Assembly: GCA_051000345.1 (NCBI GenBank)
Contig: JBPCOJ010000009.1
Coordinates: 12,040 to 76,039, forward strand
Origin: JBHENC01 sp051000345
GTDB lineage: Bacteria > Acidobacteriota > Blastocatellia > Pyrinomonadales > Pyrinomonadaceae
Direction of reading: 5' to 3'
Length of the DNA stretch: 64,000 bases
The notes beneath the pieces were generated by a model that saw nothing but the letters and a program-made list of their open reading frames with translations, ran no database searches and had not been told where the DNA came from. Positions within the stretch are counted from its first letter, which is position 1; each line of letters opens with the position of its first letter. The translations under genes and the position numbers were made by a program. Of this stretch, positions 52,801 to 61,306 are shown piece after piece.

Positions 52801-55800
52801 CTCCGGCAATTCCGGTCGCGGCGTGATCCTTCAATCGTCGGCTCTGAACAATCTTATCAAAGGAAATTACATCGGTGTTGCCGCCGACGGCACAAGTGCT
52901 TTAGGAAACACGGGCGCGAACGGCTTCGGCGTCCTCATTATTCAGTCGAGCAGCAACAATACCATCGGCGGAACGAATGCCGGAGAAGGCAACGTCATCG
53001 CCTACAACGCCAGCATTGGCGTCGTCATCGGCTCGTCCGTGACCGGAACTCGCATCCAGCGCAATTCCATCTACTCGAACTCGCAACTCGGCATAGACCT
53101 GAACGCCGACGGCGTGACCGCCAACGACACGGGCGACGCAGATACGGGCGCGAACAATCTGCAAAATTATCCGGTGTTGACTTCCGTCACTTATTCGGGC
53201 GGCAATGCTTCTGCGCAAGGCACTTTCAACAGCGCAGCCAGCGCAACGTATCAACTCGAATTCTTCTCGAACCCGACATGCGATCCGTCCGGCTTTGGTC
53301 AGGGTAAAACATACTTAGGCAGCCAGAGCGTGACAACCGATTCAAGCGGCAACGCTGTCTTCAGCGTTACACTTGCCAATGCTCCCGCCGGGCAACCGAT
53401 CACCGCAACGGCGACTGATGCGAACGGCAACACTTCGGAATTCTCCGCGTGCCGCTCGACAGTCGCAGCGCCAACGACATTCACCATTTCCGGGCGCATC
53501 ACGGACGGATCGACTAACGGCGTTAGCCGTGTCACCGTTACCTTAAGCGGTTCATCTTCCGCCACGACGACCACCGATGCGAGCGGCAACTATTCATTTG
53601 CGAACCTTGCGGCGGGCGGCACCTACACCGTTACGCCTTCGCTCTCCGGCTTCACGTTCACGCCGCCGAGCGCGCAGTTTAGTAACTTGCAAGCCAACCA
53701 AGCCGCGAACTTCACCGCCGCGTCGTCAAATCAAGGCACGCTGTTGACCTTTACGGAACTTCCGTTCCAGCCCGTCAACGGACTCACGACGAATGGCGTG
53801 ACGTTTGGCTTCACACTTAACGGCACTGCTTCGACCGACGCCAATTATAATTCCGGCGGCCCCGGTCAGGGCACGTTCGTCAATGATCCGTCGCTCGAAG
53901 GCAACGCCAACGGCACGCTCACCTTGACCTTCGCGCAACCGACCCAAACCTTGCAGTTCGGCGTCGCTTTGAGCACCGGCCTGACGCTCAATCCCGGCTT
54001 CACCGTCCAACTGTTCGACGCGAATAACAATCCGCAAGGCACGTTCCCCGTCACCACGACGCGACAGGCTTCCGGCTTCACCGAAAATCAATTCACTTAT
54101 TCCGGCGCGCCCATCACGCGCGCCGTCATTACCTTCAACTTCCCGAATGGGCGCTTCGCCTTTGATAATTTGCGCTTCGGCTCCGCTCCCGCTTCGGCAA
54201 ATTCCATCGCTACTCCGGCGGGCAACAACATCACCGTGCAAGTCGGCACGACGACCATCACCTTCGAGCGCGTCACCGCCTCCGGCATCACGACCGTGAC
54301 GCCGATTAGCTCGGCGTCCGCCGGAACTCCGCCCAACGGCTACACCATCGGCGATACGAGTGTTGCCTACGACATTACGACAACCGCCGTCTTCACGGGC
54401 AACGTCGTCGTCTCCGTGATGACGACGGCCGTCAACGATGCGAACTTCTTCGCCCTGACGCGCCTCTTGCACGGCGAAGGCGGCACGCTCGTTGACCGCA
54501 CGATTTTACCGCCCGACGCGCCCGCACCCGATTTCGCCAATCGTCGCGTCAGCACCCGTGTCACATCGCTCAGTCCGTTCGTCACCGCGCAAGCTCCCTC
54601 GCCTACTCCGACGCCGACACCTACGCCGACGCCGACACCTACGCCAACTCCGAGGCCAACGCCTGCTCAGACTTTCACGATTACGGGTCGTGTAACGGAC
54701 GCAAATAATGCGGGCATCAGCGGCGTCAGCATTACGCTTATCGGTTCGCAATCCGGCGTTGTCACAACAGACGCGAGCGGCAATTATTCGTTTGCTAATC
54801 TCGCGGCGGGCGGCAATTACACCGTCACTGTGGCGAGAACAAACTTTACCTTTAGCCCGACAAGCCGCTCCTTCAGTAATCTTCAGAGCAATCAGACGGC
54901 GAGTTTCGCGGGCGCGCTCGCCAATCTCTCCGCCAGCGGACGAGTTACGGACGCAAGCGGCAACCCGATCCCGGACGTTGACGTTGTCTTGAGCGGCGCA
55001 GGCTCGCAGGCCACTAAAACAGACGCGGCCGGTAACTACGCTTTCACAACTATTGTCGCGGGCAGAACCTATACCATCACGCCCTCGAAGGATTCTTATA
55101 CCTTCGCGCCGACGAACAGCGTGCTTTCCAATTTCAGCAGCGACAATAACGCGCTGAATTTCGTCGGCACGTTTAATCCGAACACGCCGCCCTTTAATCC
55201 GAGCGAGAGCTTTGACGGCACGCAGCGCGATCCGACGAAGTTTAATTTAGGCACATTATCAACCGGCGGTGCCGCCTTCGATCCGTTGGTTACGGTTACG
55301 CAGGTCAACGGAACGCTGCAGATCACTCCCCGCGCGGGCATTGATGACGCAAGCTTCAACGGCTATGTTTCCGTGCGCGGAATAGATTTAACGGAAGTGC
55401 CGACGGTTAGCGTGGAAGTCGTTCAGCCCGCAACCGGCGAAGGCGCACAAACAATCTTCGGCGCTGGCAACGATGCAAATACCTTCTATCGCTTTATCGT
55501 TACCAACGACCCTTCAGACATCACCAACATCAACGGCAAAAACAATCTGCAAACGAAAGATAGCTCTGCCTCGACGCCGACACTCAATTTCCAGAGCAGT
55601 TTGAACGGAACCAAGTTTGCCGCTAACATTCCGTACAATCCTGTGTCGCACCGTTTCTGGCGTTTGCGCTTTGATGCGACGCTGCCGCGTATGTTCTTTG
55701 AGACGAGTCCCGATGCCAAGGCGTGGACAATTCAATTCTCGTCTGCCATCGGCAATAGCGTCACGTCGCTTGTCTCAGAGCTTTCAGCAGGAACAATCAA

Positions 55801-56929
55801 ATCGAGTTCCAATGTCGGCGCGGCTATCTTCGATAACTACGGTGTCGCTTCGCCCGTCGGAGTGCAATTTGCCGCGCCGTCCTTCAGCGTCTTGGAAAAC
55901 GCGGGCAGCGCCACGATCACAGTGATACGCACAGGCAATTCGGAAAGCCCTGCGGCTGTCGATTTCAGCACATCGGACGGCACGGCCACTGCTGGCACGG
56001 ATTACACCGCCGTGAACGGCACGCTGCGCTTCGCTGCCGGTGAAACGAGCAAGAGTTTCAGCGTCCCGATCATCAATGATTCCATTTCCGAGCCGGATGA
56101 AACCGTCAATCTGACGCTCACGAACAATGTCGGAACGGCGCTCGGCGGAATCTCTAAGGTTACGCTGACGATTATCGACGACGACAACCGGCAAACGAAC
56201 CCGATTGACGACGCGCGTTTCTTCGTTCGTCAGCAGTATCTGGATTTCCTTAACCGCGAACCGGATACGGATGGCTTTAATTACTGGGTCAACGGCATCT
56301 TGAATTGCGGTGCGGACGCGAAGTGCGTCAGCACGCGCCGCTTAGATACTTCCGCAGCCTTCTTTATGTCGCAGGAATTTCAGGACACAGGCTCGTTCGT
56401 CTACCGCTTCTATAAAGCGACGTTCGGCGTGCGCCCGAGCTTCGCGCAGTTTATGGCAGACCGCGCGCGCATTATCGGCGGCGGCAATCTGGAAGCGAGC
56501 AAGCAAAGCTTCGCGGCTGATTTCACTGGCCGCCCGGATTTCAAGAGCCGCTACGACAACATGACCGAAGCGCAATACGTCGATGCGCTCTACGCCAACG
56601 CCGGAGTGAAACCGGGTTCCGAAGAACGCACGGCCTTGATTATCGGCCTTTTGACAAAGCGGGGAACGCGCGCCAGCGTGCTTCAGCAGATTGTCGCCAA
56701 TGAGCAATTCATCGCCAAGGAATTCAATCCGTCGTTCGTTTTAGCCGAATACTTCGGCTACTTGAGGCGCGACCCCGACGAAGCGGGCTATCAATTCTGG
56801 CTCAACGTTTTGAATAACAAAGTGCCGGGCAACTACCGCGCGATGGTCTGCGCCTTTATCACTTCGGCGGAATACCAGTTCCGCTTCGGCTCCGAGCGAA
56901 CGCGCACCGACGCCGAATGCGCGAAATGA
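49856..56929 (+). CDS. Main part of the giant secreted protein: beta-helix, DUF11, Calx-beta and DUF4214 domains
   Basis: About 2,357 residues from TTG 49856, in frame with the 49316 segment. In order: second half of LamG (FHHVAGTYDGSFVRLYLDG), a right-handed beta-helix (about 50170-51330, TNTNDSGTGSLRQAI and repeats like NIIGGTTAAARNIISANGGN), DUF11 (51355-51720), a second beta-helix (51735-53460), a carboxypeptidase-regulatory-like domain (53475-53720), an unassigned beta domain, a Pro-Thr linker, two more regulatory-like domains (54670-55170), an unassigned domain, Calx-beta (55860-56190) and DUF4214 (56200-56900, FLNREPDTDGFNYWVNG). It is probably cell-surface or exported. A strict TTG start would lack a signal peptide. 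Confidence 0.8.
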   Translation: MSPDGGTSIYDGNFHHVAGTYDGSFVRLYLDGVQVGNGTPASSAIRYDNSFQNGDLFIGNFDTGTGFDLSAVIDEVEIFSRALSQAEIQSIVNADSAGKCKNAAAFLTVTNTNDSGTGSLRQAIIDANATPGTQTIAFNIPGTGVQTITLTSALPDITDPVIIDGTTQPGYNGAPLIELKGAGADGLHITAGNSTVRGLIIDGFGGNGIVLQTGGSNTIQGNYIGTNSSGTAASGNGGSGIEIYDSSDNIIGGTTAAARNIISANGGNGIEIATGAVQGVSDRNIIQGNYIGTDAAASNNAALGNGGAGVSITNGNNNTVGNRGSNPVAGAGNIIAFNGTTASATGVHVFSGTGNAILSNSIFSNSGLGIDLGGVGVTANDAGDADTGANNLQNFPVLTSASFSNNIITIQGTLNSTPNTTFRLEFFGNPTCGTSGNGEGQFDRGAQNVTTDGNGNASFTQNATVISGGGVITATATDPNGNTSEFSACRQVTSPLPQVDLALTKSDAPDPVMVGSALTYTLNVNNGPSPSGTPQADNVVVSDSLPSGVRFDSATASQGTCTQSNGTVTCALGTVGSFGSASVTINVTPLTLGTITNTATVTSDNTDSNTANNTATATTTVQNPSITVTNTNDSGTGSLRQSILTSNASTGTVETINFNIPVPSGSPPPPANTPRTITPLSALPTITDPVIIDATTQPGYSGTPIIELNGASAGSANGLIISAGNSTVRGLAINRFSFHAIQIQTNGGNTITGCYIGTDTSGTSALANGQDAVYVLTANNTIGGITTGAGNLISGHASFNAGIYLNTGASGTIVQGNRLGTNAAGTAAIPNGFGIVVFSANNTIGGTSAGAGNLISGNSNTGLQLNGSSSTGNVVQGNLIGTEIDGTVAVKNTNNGVQIISAASNNLIGGTPAAARNIISGNGLNGVGIQASSGNTVQGNYIGTDLTGTTAVPNLFSGVNIFGPSSNGNTIGGATAAERNVISGNSGRGVILQSSALNNLIKGNYIGVAADGTSALGNTGANGFGVLIIQSSSNNTIGGTNAGEGNVIAYNASIGVVIGSSVTGTRIQRNSIYSNSQLGIDLNADGVTANDTGDADTGANNLQNYPVLTSVTYSGGNASAQGTFNSAASATYQLEFFSNPTCDPSGFGQGKTYLGSQSVTTDSSGNAVFSVTLANAPAGQPITATATDANGNTSEFSACRSTVAAPTTFTISGRITDGSTNGVSRVTVTLSGSSSATTTTDASGNYSFANLAAGGTYTVTPSLSGFTFTPPSAQFSNLQANQAANFTAASSNQGTLLTFTELPFQPVNGLTTNGVTFGFTLNGTASTDANYNSGGPGQGTFVNDPSLEGNANGTLTLTFAQPTQTLQFGVALSTGLTLNPGFTVQLFDANNNPQGTFPVTTTRQASGFTENQFTYSGAPITRAVITFNFPNGRFAFDNLRFGSAPASANSIATPAGNNITVQVGTTTITFERVTASGITTVTPISSASAGTPPNGYTIGDTSVAYDITTTAVFTGNVVVSVMTTAVNDANFFALTRLLHGEGGTLVDRTILPPDAPAPDFANRRVSTRVTSLSPFVTAQAPSPTPTPTPTPTPTPTPTPRPTPAQTFTITGRVTDANNAGISGVSITLIGSQSGVVTTDASGNYSFANLAAGGNYTVTVARTNFTFSPTSRSFSNLQSNQTASFAGALANLSASGRVTDASGNPIPDVDVVLSGAGSQATKTDAAGNYAFTTIVAGRTYTITPSKDSYTFAPTNSVLSNFSSDNNALNFVGTFNPNTPPFNPSESFDGTQRDPTKFNLGTLSTGGAAFDPLVTVTQVNGTLQITPRAGIDDASFNGYVSVRGIDLTEVPTVSVEVVQPATGEGAQTIFGAGNDANTFYRFIVTNDPSDITNINGKNNLQTKDSSASTPTLNFQSSLNGTKFAANIPYNPVSHRFWRLRFDATLPRMFFETSPDAKAWTIQFSSAIGNSVTSLVSELSAGTIKSSSNVGAAIFDNYGVASPVGVQFAAPSFSVLENAGSATITVIRTGNSESPAAVDFSTSDGTATAGTDYTAVNGTLRFAAGETSKSFSVPIINDSISEPDETVNLTLTNNVGTALGGISKVTLTIIDDDNRQTNPIDDARFFVRQQYLDFLNREPDTDGFNYWVNGILNCGADAKCVSTRRLDTSAAFFMSQEFQDTGSFVYRFYKATFGVRPSFAQFMADRARIIGGGNLEASKQSFAADFTGRPDFKSRYDNMTEAQYVDALYANAGVKPGSEERTALIIGLLTKRGTRASVLQQIVANEQFIAKEFNPSFVLAEYFGYLRRDPDEAGYQFWLNVLNNKVPGNYRAMVCAFITSAEYQFRFGSERTRTDAECAK
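54602..54655 (+). repeat. 18-bp tandem repeat coding for the Pro-Thr linker
   Basis: Three units of about CCTACGCCGACGCCGACA (54602-54619, 54620-54637, 54638-54655), the last diverged. It encodes a (Pro-Thr)n spacer between domains of the giant secreted protein. Repeat-number change would alter the spacer in six-residue steps. Confidence 0.7.
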
Positions 56930-56957
56930 ATCTGCTTAAGTGCAGCACAAAAGTTAG

Positions 56958-57062
56958 TCGCTAAAGATGAGTGGACAATGAATGCGAGGCGTCTGAAAGT
57001 AATCTGATATAGCGAATATTCCGGTAACGCTCGCGCCGTTTATCACTCATTGTTTTTAGCGA
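56958..57062. repeat. Nested inverted repeat between giant-protein and TonB-receptor genes
   Basis: Outer arms TCGCTAAA (56958-56965) and TTTAGCGA (57055-57062) and inner arms ATGAGTG (56967-56973) and CACTCAT (57044-57050) pair exactly. A further GCGAG/CTCGC pairing is possible inside. It lies directly after the giant gene's stop and is followed by TCTTTTAATTG, so it may end that transcript or regulate the receptor leader. Confidence 0.5.
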
Positions 57063-57144
57063 TCTTTTAATTGTTCCAGCACAGCCCTCGCACGCTGAAC
57101 TCTTCGGTTTTAATGCTTTTTTGCACAGACGGAGGAAGTTATAC

Positions 57145-60100
57145 ATGCGCACCCCCACAGGAGTTCGCGCGCGTTTGGCCTTGCTGTTAATACTCGCGCC
57201 GCTACTGGTTTACATGGCGTTTTCGTCATCCTCATCGAGCGCGCAGGACACCGTGACAGGTGCCTTCGAGGGAACTGTCACCAATAGTCAAACCGGCGCA
57301 GTCGTGGCCGGAGCCGTCGCGCAAATCATCAATAAGCAAACAGGGCTTGCCATTACAAAGCGCTCCGATTCGCGCGGGCGTTTTTATCAAGGCCTGCTTA
57401 ATCCCGGCATCTACACGATACGCGTTTCCGCGCCCGGCTTTCAAACCCGAGAAGTCGAGCAAAGATTGTTCATCACGCGCACGGGCGAAGTCGTTCCCGT
57501 GCCAGTCTCCCTTGATCCAATTACTACAAATGCGCCCGCCAGCGCCGCAACTCCTGCCGCAACATCAACGGCAGCGACCACTGCGACGCCGCGCGCCTCT
57601 GCGCAACCGAAGGCGAATGCCAATTCGTCCGCTTCGACGGGCAGCGCTCAAACAGGAACTGCCAGCAGCAGCGGCGCTTCTTCCGGCAGCGCGGCCTTGA
57701 GTGTTGCCGATACGGATGTGCGCGCCGCCGCGAGTTCCGGCGACGCGAGTCGCGGCGGGTCGTTTACAGAAGAGGAAGTATCCACTCTCCCGCTCGGCGC
57801 AACCACTCTAACGCGCACCTTCGATGAACTAACGTTGCTGCTTCCCGGCGTCGCCCAGCCGCCGCAAACCACGGGCAGCGTCGCAGGCCCCGGCGTCGGC
57901 GCGGGCGTCGGCACTGCCGGACAGTTCAGCGTCAACGGACTGCGTTCGCGCGCCAACAATTTCACCGTTGACGGCTCCGACAATAACGACGAAGACATCG
58001 GCGTGCGCCGTCAAGGTTTTTTATCCTTGATTCCGCAATCCATTGAATCCATCAAGGAGTATCAGGCAATCACGCTTTTAGCACCGGCGCAGTTCGGCAG
58101 AAACTTGGGCGCGCAGGTCAATGCGGTGTCAAAGAGCGGCGGCAGCGAAATGCACGGCACCATTTACGGTTTCTTCAATTCTAGTCAACTGAACGCGCGC
58201 AACTTCTTTGATTCGATTGGTGGCAACGGCGTGTCTCCGCTTTTGAGCGGCAATCAGCCCGTCGTTTCAATTTCACAGAATCGCCCGTTTAATGATACGA
58301 CCCTTAACTTCAGCGCGGCGGGCGCAACCGCTCTCACCGTGCGCGACGGGCGCGGCGGCAAGGATTCATTCACATTGAGCCAGAACGGATTTGTGCTCGG
58401 CGGCCCGATCAAACACGACCACTTGTTTTATTTCGTCTCGGCTGAAGGCCAAGTCTTGAACGCGACGCAGGAACAAAGCTTCGCCGTGCCGACTGTCGCG
58501 CAGCGCGGCTCGTTCGGTTCCGGCGCGAGCGGCATCTTCAGAAGACCTTTTAATAACGCGCCGGAATTCGCTTTTCCGAGTTCGCCGGACGGCGACGCGA
58601 TCTTTAGCCTGTTTCCGTTCGCCAATAATCCGACGGGCGTTTACGGCGCAAACACCTTCACGGAAAATTTGCCTGCGGGCGGGCGCGGCGCAATCTTGTC
58701 CGGCAAGCTCGATGAAAATTTCAAATACAAAAACCGCTTGCAAACCGTTACAGGCCGCTACAATTTCACGAACGACCGACGCGATATTCCCGCAACCGGC
58801 GGCGCGCTTTTCTCGACCCTGCGCCCGCGCGTCCGCACGCAAAACTTCTCCTTCTTCCTGAACAGCGAAGTCAGCGATCCCGATTCCGACCGTCCCATCT
58901 TTAATCAAGTGCGCCTTTCCTACGGGCGCACGCGGCTTCGTTTCGATGAAGTGCGCGACAACCAATTTCAATTGCCGAGCACAGCATTTCCCGACATGCC
59001 TTTTCTTTTGAACAGGCCGCTGCTTTCCAATTTCACTTTGCCGAATGTCGTCGGCAACAACATCGTGCCGAACACAGGCCCCGTGCTGTATCTCAATTCC
59101 GGCACGACCGAAGGCCAGCTCGGAGCCGTCGGTCAAGTCAACGTCGCGGGCTTTAGTTCCATCGGCGTGGACGTTTTCAATTTTCCACAAAAGCGCGTCA
59201 ACAATACATACCAATTCGCCGACGCGCTGACAATTCGTTCGGGCAATCACAATTTCTCCGTCGGCTCGGACAATCGCCGCACGGAACTGAATTCCGATTT
59301 GCCGCGAAATTTTCGCCCGCTCCTTACCTTCAACGGCGCGCCGCAAGTCGGCCTCGACGCCAACGGCGCTTTCGCGTTCACCAATAACTTTATTCAACCC
59401 GTCGATCTGGCGGCGGCGGGCGCGGCCAGCGGTTTCTTTCAGACGCTGACGAACGGCAGCGACGCGGCGATCAATCTGCGCTTTTATCAATTCAATTTTT
59501 ACGGGCAGGATCAATGGCGCGTTCGCCGTAACCTGACGCTTTCCTACGGACTGCGCTATGAATACAACACGCCTGCGCGTGAAGTGAACCGCCGCATCGA
59601 AAGCTCCTTCACAGACCCCGCGCTCGATCTCGTTCCCGGCCTCAAGCGTTTCATAGACGGGCGCACAAGCATCTATGATTCGGATCGAAATAACTTTGCG
59701 CCGCGTCTCGGCCTCGCTTACTCGCCGAAGCTTTTCGGCTCCGATCATCCGACTACTCTGCGCGTCGGCTACGGGCTTTACTACGATCAAATTTTAGGCG
59801 CTGTCGTCAGCCAATCCCGCAGCGTCTTTCCCAGATTCGTGACCGTCAATCTCGCGGGCGGTCTCGGTTCTGTCTTTTTCGATCCGAATAACCCGACGAC
59901 GCCGCTCGGCTTGCTTAATCCGTCGGGTTCTCAAATCGTTTCAGGGAACAGTTTGAACAGGCTCGATCCGTCCACTACGCTTGCCAGCCAACTCAACTTT
60001 ATCAATTGCGTTGCCACCGCCGGAGGAGCGCCGTGCCTTAGCTTTTTTGGATTAGACCCCGGCGGTTTCTCGCTTCCGGCGGCGAGCGGCGTCGAAGTCA

Positions 60101-61143
60101 CTTTGCCCGCGCGAAAGCTTCAGATGCCGATGGCGCATCAGTATTCCTTTTCGTTCGAGCAGCAGATCAATTCAAACATGATTGCTTCCGCCTCGTATGT
60201 CGGCACGCTCGGACGCAAACTGCTGCGCTTCACGACGCCGAATCTCGGCACTAACTCGATTCTGTTGCCTGTGATGTTCGATACTTCGCTACGCGGTAAT
60301 AGCGCCTTCCAGCCGAACTTCTTCGGCCTCGCAGTGCAGCCGGGAACGCGCATCAATGCGGCGGGACAATTCACGGGCGGGCGACCGGAACCCGGCGTCG
60401 GCGGCGTGCAAATCTTCGAGACGACGGCAAGCTCACGTTATGATGCGCTGCAACTGCAACTGCGCGGGCGCTTCCAAAGATCATTGCAATACCAGCTTGC
60501 TTATACCTTATCGAAGACGACGGACGATGTTTCGGACGTGTTCGATTTAGCGGGCGCGTCCGCCTTGCCGCAAAATAGTTTGAATCTCAAAAATGAACGC
60601 GGCCTTGCCAACTTCGACGCGCGCCACCGCTTTTCCTACAACTTCGTTTACGATGTGCCTTCTTCAAATTCCAAGAGCGATGTCGTGCGCGCAGTTTTGC
60701 GCGGGCTGCAAATCTCCGGCACAGGCCGCTTCCAGACAGGCCAGCCCTTCACCGTCAACAGCATTTACGACGTTAATCTCGACGGCAATTTGACGGATCG
60801 CTTGAACTCGACGAACGGCCTTGTGGTAACCGGAAATCGCCGCCAGCCGCTTCGCTTGACGGTTGACCCGCTAACGCTTCTGGCTCCGGTCGGGCAGGAT
60901 GGAAAAGTCGGGCGCAATAGTTTCCGCGCAGGCAATTTGCTTGAACTCGATTTGTCCGCGACAAAGACCTTCAAGATTTCCGAGCGGCAGAGTTTCATTT
61001 TCCGCATGGACGTTTTCAACTTTATCAATCGCGCTAACTTCGGCGCGCCCGTTCGCTCACTCGAAGCTCCCGGCTTCGGTCAGGCGACAGACACCGTCAC
61101 GCCCGGACGCCGCGTTCAATTCGCGCTGAAATACACTTTCTAA
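57145..61143 (+). CDS. Oar-like TonB-dependent receptor with N-terminal carboxypeptidase-regulatory domain
   Basis: About 1,332 residues from ATG 57145, with GGAGGAAG just upstream; the TTG at 57121 lies before it. A signal peptide (RLALLLILAPLLVYMAFSSS) precedes a regulatory-like domain (GAFEGTVTNSQTGAVVAGAV to VPVPVSLDPI), then a Ser/Thr/Ala-rich linker. The plug-like region (VNGLRSRANNFTVDGSDNNDEDI, SLIPQSIESIKEYQAITLLA) follows, then a long beta-barrel ending in RRVQFALKYTF with terminal phenylalanine. This architecture is typical of Acidobacteriota outer-membrane receptors, probably importing oligomers or chelates. It follows the giant secreted protein gene, and a terminator comes afterward. 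Confidence 0.85.
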   Translation: MRTPTGVRARLALLLILAPLLVYMAFSSSSSSAQDTVTGAFEGTVTNSQTGAVVAGAVAQIINKQTGLAITKRSDSRGRFYQGLLNPGIYTIRVSAPGFQTREVEQRLFITRTGEVVPVPVSLDPITTNAPASAATPAATSTAATTATPRASAQPKANANSSASTGSAQTGTASSSGASSGSAALSVADTDVRAAASSGDASRGGSFTEEEVSTLPLGATTLTRTFDELTLLLPGVAQPPQTTGSVAGPGVGAGVGTAGQFSVNGLRSRANNFTVDGSDNNDEDIGVRRQGFLSLIPQSIESIKEYQAITLLAPAQFGRNLGAQVNAVSKSGGSEMHGTIYGFFNSSQLNARNFFDSIGGNGVSPLLSGNQPVVSISQNRPFNDTTLNFSAAGATALTVRDGRGGKDSFTLSQNGFVLGGPIKHDHLFYFVSAEGQVLNATQEQSFAVPTVAQRGSFGSGASGIFRRPFNNAPEFAFPSSPDGDAIFSLFPFANNPTGVYGANTFTENLPAGGRGAILSGKLDENFKYKNRLQTVTGRYNFTNDRRDIPATGGALFSTLRPRVRTQNFSFFLNSEVSDPDSDRPIFNQVRLSYGRTRLRFDEVRDNQFQLPSTAFPDMPFLLNRPLLSNFTLPNVVGNNIVPNTGPVLYLNSGTTEGQLGAVGQVNVAGFSSIGVDVFNFPQKRVNNTYQFADALTIRSGNHNFSVGSDNRRTELNSDLPRNFRPLLTFNGAPQVGLDANGAFAFTNNFIQPVDLAAAGAASGFFQTLTNGSDAAINLRFYQFNFYGQDQWRVRRNLTLSYGLRYEYNTPAREVNRRIESSFTDPALDLVPGLKRFIDGRTSIYDSDRNNFAPRLGLAYSPKLFGSDHPTTLRVGYGLYYDQILGAVVSQSRSVFPRFVTVNLAGGLGSVFFDPNNPTTPLGLLNPSGSQIVSGNSLNRLDPSTTLASQLNFINCVATAGGAPCLSFFGLDPGGFSLPAASGVEVTLPARKLQMPMAHQYSFSFEQQINSNMIASASYVGTLGRKLLRFTTPNLGTNSILLPVMFDTSLRGNSAFQPNFFGLAVQPGTRINAAGQFTGGRPEPGVGGVQIFETTASSRYDALQLQLRGRFQRSLQYQLAYTLSKTTDDVSDVFDLAGASALPQNSLNLKNERGLANFDARHRFSYNFVYDVPSSNSKSDVVRAVLRGLQISGTGRFQTGQPFTVNSIYDVNLDGNLTDRLNSTNGLVVTGNRRQPLRLTVDPLTLLAPVGQDGKVGRNSFRAGNLLELDLSATKTFKISERQSFIFRMDVFNFINRANFGAPVRSLEAPGFGQATDTVTPGRRVQFALKYTF

Positions 61144-61183
61144 CTTTCACGCTTGCAAGGTTAGTGAGCATCCGACATAAAAG

Positions 61184-61220
61184 AGCGGCTGTCGTCGATA
61201 AAACGGCAGCCGCTTTCTTT
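61184..61220. terminator. Bidirectional terminator between TonB receptor and mtgA
   Basis: AGCGGCTG (61184-61191) and CAGCCGCT (61207-61214) form an 8-bp stem with a 15-base loop, preceded by an A-rich stretch and followed by TTCTTTT. It separates the receptor gene from the convergent mtgA. Confidence 0.7.
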
Positions 61221-61224
61221 TCAT

Positions 61225-61251
61225 GTGTAGGGACAAGCCGCTGCCCCTACA
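61225..61251. repeat. Short dispersed-type palindrome TGTAGGG...CCCTACA
   Basis: TGTAGGGACA (61225-61234) can pair with TGCCCCTACA (61242-61251) with a single mismatch, leaving a 7-base loop. Similar GTAGGGGC palindromes occur repeatedly in many bacterial genomes. Within this window I noticed only this copy. It lies in the gap before mtgA's stop codon. Confidence 0.5.
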
Positions 61252-61306
61252 TTCCATTTCATAAGGCGCGCGCAATCGCAAACGGCTTTAAGCGCGCGCT
61301 TGCCGT

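Noticed and set aside
50580..53000. Recurrent short repeats in the beta-helix coding region as a possible CRISPR array
   Set aside because: The repeats are protein-level motifs (NxIGGT, GNYIGTD) of irregular spacing within an open frame, not identical repeats with unique spacers.
53726..54472. A 248-residue open frame on the minus strand inside the giant secreted protein gene
   Set aside because: The sense frame has recognised domain repeats here; the antisense frame has no family features and low-complexity composition.
58366..59790. A 474-residue open frame on the minus strand inside the TonB receptor gene
   Set aside because: It lies wholly antisense to a well-supported receptor sequence, lacks a plausible product and is typical of G+C-rich shadow frames.
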